DNA of 64,000 bases, from positions 186,001 through 250,000 of the forward strand of contig NZ_JALKAJ010000001.1 in assembly GCF_023015615.1 (NCBI RefSeq), given 5' to 3'. Within the stretch, counting starts at the first letter, position 1, and each line of letters begins with the position of its first letter. The notes beneath the pieces were generated by a model. It worked only from the letters and a program-made list of their open reading frames with translations. It was not told the origin of the DNA and made no database searches. Below are positions 61,429 through 64,000 of this stretch, one piece after another. A program made the translations under genes and the position numbers. Origin of the DNA: Qipengyuania sp. S6317L1 (GTDB taxonomy: Bacteria; Pseudomonadota; Alphaproteobacteria; Sphingomonadales; Sphingomonadaceae).

Positions 61429-62357
61429 ACCGCGTTCACCGGTATCTTGATGTAGCTGACGCCGTTTTCTTCCGGCTCGGGCAAGCGCCCGCCGCGAATG
61501 TTCACCTGCACCGAAGGCATGATGAGGTTGGGCATGGCCAGCGTCGCATCTCGCGTGGTGCGCATTTCGACGAAATCGTCCTCGCTCACCCCGTCCTTCA
61601 CATGGACATTCTCGCGCCGTTGCTGGCCGACGGTCGTCTCCCACGCATATTCGTCGCGGCCCGGCGCCTTGTAATCGTGACACAGGAACAGGCGCGTTTC
61701 ATCGGGCAGGGAAAGCAGGCGCCGGATCGACTGGAACAACTGGCGCGCATCGCCTCCGGGGAAATCGGCGCGTGCAGTGCCGAAATCGGGCATGAAAATC
61801 GTGTCGCCGACAAATGCCGCATCGCCGATGATGAACGCCATATCCGCAGGCGTGTGACCGGGCACGTGCAGTGCAATACCTTCGATCTTGCCCAGTTTGA
61901 ACGTCTCACCATCGGTGAAAAGGTGGTCGAATTGCGAACCGTCGCGTTCAAAATCGGTGCCGGCGTTGAAAAGCTTGCCGAACACGTCCTGCACGCGGAT
62001 GATTCCCTTGCCGATGGCAAGTTTCCCGCCCAGCTTTTGCTGCAGATAGGGCGCGGCTGAAATGTGATCGGCGTGGGCGTGCGTTTCGATCAGCCAGGTC
62101 ACTTTCAGATTATTCGAAGTGACGTATTCGATTATGCGATCCGCCGAGCCATATGAGGTGCGCCCTGCGGCCGCTTCGTAGTCGAGCACCGAATCGATGA
62201 TCGCCGCTTCGCAGGTTTCGGGGTCGTGGATCACATAACTTACAGTAAATGTCGCCTCGTCGAAGAAGCCCGCGATAGAGGGGCGAAGCGTCTTCTGTTC
62301 GGTTGCGCGGGTGATCTGGTCGGTTGCTGCTTGGACGACTGTATCTGGCGTAGACAT
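61425..62357 (-). CDS. MBL-fold hydrolase, persulfide dioxygenase-like (Blh type)
   Basis: A 310-residue metallo-beta-lactamase-fold protein with an intact THAHADH motif, HVPGHTPADMAFI, the Asp of FVGDTIFMPDFGTARADF, and a later LFLCHDYKAPGRDEY. Related proteins (Blh, PDO type II) oxidise glutathione persulfide. It is the first gene of the long minus-strand sulfide operon, opposite a small regulator-peroxiredoxin unit, with a likely operator in between. Confidence 0.88.
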   Translation of the reverse strand: MSTPDTVVQAATDQITRATEQKTLRPSIAGFFDEATFTVSYVIHDPETCEAAIIDSVLDYEAAAGRTSYGSADRIIEYVTSNNLKVTWLIETHAHADHISAAPYLQQKLGGKLAIGKGIIRVQDVFGKLFNAGTDFERDGSQFDHLFTDGETFKLGKIEGIALHVPGHTPADMAFIIGDAAFVGDTIFMPDFGTARADFPGGDARQLFQSIRRLLSLPDETRLFLCHDYKAPGRDEYAWETTVGQQRRENVHVKDGVSEDDFVEMRTTRDATLAMPNLIMPSVQVNIRGGRLPEPEENGVSYIKIPVNAV

Positions 62358-62373
62358 CCTAAACTCCTTTGAT

Positions 62374-62388
62374 TACATAAAGTATGTA
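62374..62388. promoter_or_regulatory. Palindrome between the sulfide operon and the peroxiredoxin-ArsR unit
   Basis: TACATA-AAG-TATGTA is a perfect 15-base inverted repeat in the 72-base AT-rich divergent gap. ArsR-type repressors commonly bind such AT-rich palindromes, so this is a good candidate site for the regulator encoded next door. Confidence 0.5.
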
Positions 62389-62429
62389 TATGTATTGCTT
62401 TATCGGAGTCAAGTGCTAAGAGGATGGTC

Positions 62430-63092
62430 ATGGACACAAACGAAACCCCAGCCGAGAGTGCGCGCGCCCTTCGCATCGGCGACAGTGCGCCCGATTTCGA
62501 GGCGCGCAGCACGATTGGCCCGGTCAAGCTGTCAGGGTTCAGGGACCGCTGGCTCATCCTTTTTTCGCACCCGGCGGATTTCACCCCGGTGTGCACGACC
62601 GAATTTGTCGAACTGGCGCGTCAGGCGGATGAGTTTGAAAAGCGCGACTGCAATCTGATGGCGCTGTCGGTGGACAGCCTGTTTTCGCATTTCGCATGGC
62701 TGCGCGCGATCCGCGACCGCTTCGATGTCGAGGTGCGCTTTCCCATCGTCGAGGACCCGACACTGGTTATTGGCCGCGCCTACGGAATGGTTGCGCCCAA
62801 GGACAATGACAGCGCGACTGTGCGCACCACATTCTTCATCGATCCGGCGGGCGTGATCCGCGCGATGACCTGTTATCCTGCGAATATGGGGCGCTCGATC
62901 CCCGAGATGCTGCGTATGCTCGATGCGCTTCAGGCGATTGACGCGAATGAAGCGCTCGCGCCTGCCAACTGGCAGCCGGGCGAGCCCATGCTGAGATCGC
63001 CCACGCAGGACCTTGATGAAGTGTTCGGCGCGGGCGATGAAACCGCATGGTTCCTGCGCGAAACCGGCAAGACCACAGGTAAAGGCAAATGA
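62430..63092 (+). CDS. 1-Cys peroxiredoxin (Prx6-like)
   Basis: About 220 residues from ATG 62430, preferred because AAGAGG lies six bases upstream; an ATG at 62424 is in the same frame. The peroxidatic Cys is in FSHPADFTPVCTTEFVE; the C-terminal half follows the Prx6 pattern (YPANMGRSIPEMLRMLDALQ). It is a second peroxiredoxin in this region and is translationally coupled to the ArsR gene by a 4-base overlap. Confidence 0.9.
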   Translation: MDTNETPAESARALRIGDSAPDFEARSTIGPVKLSGFRDRWLILFSHPADFTPVCTTEFVELARQADEFEKRDCNLMALSVDSLFSHFAWLRAIRDRFDVEVRFPIVEDPTLVIGRAYGMVAPKDNDSATVRTTFFIDPAGVIRAMTCYPANMGRSIPEMLRMLDALQAIDANEALAPANWQPGEPMLRSPTQDLDEVFGAGDETAWFLRETGKTTGKGK

Positions 63093-63442
63093 GCGACGAC
63101 GCGCCTATCGAAGAATTGAAAGCCATCGCGCACCCGCTGCGGTTCCAGATCGTCCAGCTGTTGAGGGGCGGCGAAATGAATGTCGGCGAGATTGAGCAAG
63201 CCTCCGGCATTGGCCAGCCCGCCCTGTCGCAGCAGCTCGGCGTTCTGCGCAAGGCGGAGCTGGTCGAGACGCGCAAGGATGCAAAGCTGGTTTACTACAC
63301 GCTCAACGCGGATCGCATGCGCGAGCTGGGCGCGCTGATTGGCGGGCTTGATGCGGGCGATCTTGCCAGAAATGCGCCCCGGCAAACCTCTGCGCACCGA
63401 ACGCCTGCACCCGGTGTTGCAAATTTCGCACGACTTTCCTGA
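63089..63442 (+). CDS. ArsR family HTH regulator without cysteines
   Basis: A 117-residue winged-HTH protein with AIAHPLRFQIVQLLRGGEMN, the recognition region GIGQPALSQQLGVLRKAELV, and the wing TRKDAKLVYYTLN. It resembles the sulfide sensors BigR/SqrR in position and fold, but it contains no cysteine at all, so it cannot sense persulfides through a disulfide or tetrasulfide. Another ligand or indirect sensing is needed. It is encoded divergently from the sulfide operon. Confidence 0.85.
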   Translation: MSDDAPIEELKAIAHPLRFQIVQLLRGGEMNVGEIEQASGIGQPALSQQLGVLRKAELVETRKDAKLVYYTLNADRMRELGALIGGLDAGDLARNAPRQTSAHRTPAPGVANFARLS

Positions 63443-63511
63443 CCGTTTTCACCATAGGGCGACGCGAACGCTTTTTGACGATTTTCGGATGGTTCCTGCC
63501 ACTCGCCGACC

Positions 63512-64000
63512 ATGACCCGCCTGTCCCGTCTTTCAGCCCGTAAGGGGCAGCTGTTTCTGACGCTGCTTTTGATGGCGTTGGGGATGAATGCGTTCATTCC
63601 GGCGGGCTTCATGGTGTCGCCTTCGCAGCATGGTCTCAGCGTTACGCTTTGCCCGGAGACGAACTCGCTTGCCCGCTCCCTTGCTGCGGCACAGGGACAC
63701 ACCGCTTCCGAGCAGGTCCACGACCATGCAGCAATGGGGCATCATGTTACGGGCGCGCATGGTGAAGCGCATGGTGAAGCGCATGGTGGAGAGCACGGTC
63801 ACGAGCATAATGACGAGCCGGGGGCGAGCCGTGGCAATGTCGATTGTGCGTTTTCGGCGCTCGCCTTTTCCGGTGAATCGCCCGAACCGCCAGCGCCCGT
63901 CGCCATCACGCTTGAACCCGGTCAGGAATTTTCGCCCGCCCTTGAACCTCTCGTGGTTTCGCCGCAGCGCCGTTTGCGGCCACCTTTGCGCGGGCCACCG
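63512..64000 (+). CDS. DUF2946-like His-rich exported protein, truncated at the window edge
   Basis: An ATG at 63512 opens a frame with no stop before the window edge (163 codons visible). It starts with MTRLSRLSARKGQLF and a membrane/signal segment (FLTLLLMALGMNAFIPAGFM), followed by a cysteine (VTLCPET). A His-rich stretch with triplicated HGEA/HGGE-like units lies near residues 78-99, and then VDCAFSALAFSG. DUF2946 proteins are usually linked to copper or other metal responses; the His cluster would bind a metal. The rest of the gene lies outside the window. Confidence 0.65.
   Translation, partial: MTRLSRLSARKGQLFLTLLLMALGMNAFIPAGFMVSPSQHGLSVTLCPETNSLARSLAAAQGHTASEQVHDHAAMGHHVTGAHGEAHGEAHGGEHGHEHNDEPGASRGNVDCAFSALAFSGESPEPPAPVAITLEPGQEFSPALEPLVVSPQRRLRPPLRGPP

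Overview
The window looks like a chromosomal segment from an alphaproteobacterium, most likely of the Sphingomonadales / Erythrobacter type. The evidence is the NDUFA12-type complex I subunit, three TonB-dependent receptors, a DUF2155 lipoprotein, high GC content, and acyl-CoA degradation genes beside a Baeyer-Villiger-type monooxygenase. The taxonomic guess rests on gene content only. No prophage, integrase, transposase-bearing insertion sequence or CRISPR array is visible.

Layout. 0-8 kb: the end of a DUF389 membrane protein, a fatty-acyl-AMP ligase, recX, a DUF192 lipoprotein, the NDUFA12 homologue, a DUF2155 lipoprotein, aat and tRNA-Trp, followed by a soluble sugar dehydrogenase and a small membrane protein. 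8.1-8.6 kb: a gene-free stretch packed with inverted repeats. 8.6-14.5 kb: an AGCS amino-acid symporter, secE-nusG, three lesser-known genes, then rplK-rplA with a strong terminator. 14.5-30.6 kb: a DsbB-like protein, a CinA-type protein, a Baeyer-Villiger-type monooxygenase, two TonB-dependent receptors, an acyl-CoA degradation set (dehydrogenase, hydratase, thiolase, SCP2-like thiolase), then hppD with a VOC protein. 30.7-36.8 kb: a large TonB-dependent receptor whose natural signal peptide is broken by an in-frame TAG, divergent from a secreted M14 peptidase. 37.0-41.3 kb: a compact four-gene cassette (glycosyltransferase-like protein, arabinose-5-phosphate isomerase, a cytidylyltransferase fused to an RraA/aldolase-like domain, KdsA), pointing to a CMP-activated 3-deoxy-octulosonate-type sugar. 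41.4-45.5 kb: a MacAB-type exporter and a PhyH dioxygenase.

45.5-49.8 kb holds an aromatic amino-acid catabolic operon, phhA-kynA-kynB-kynU, divergent from an Lrp/AsnC regulator. 49.8-63.4 kb is a sulfide/persulfide island: a persulfide dioxygenase-rhodanese fusion, two methyltransferases, a haem lipoprotein, a cyanide-insensitive-type bd oxidase with its DUF2474 mini-subunit, a 1-Cys peroxiredoxin, Dps, a 48-residue HTH protein, a SulP transporter, a human-type sulfide:quinone oxidoreductase, a DUF442 protein, two YeeE/YedE halves, an MBL-fold hydrolase and, divergently, a second peroxiredoxin with an ArsR regulator. Together these could import or oxidise sulfide and sulfane sulfur, pass the electrons to quinone, and respire through a sulfide-tolerant oxidase. 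The window ends inside a His-rich DUF2946 protein.

The most novel-looking items are the CMP-transferase/RraA fusion cassette, the structured intergenic stretch at 8.2-8.5 kb, the nonsense codon in the receptor signal peptide, and the 48-residue HTH gene coupled to the SulP transporter in the sulfide island.
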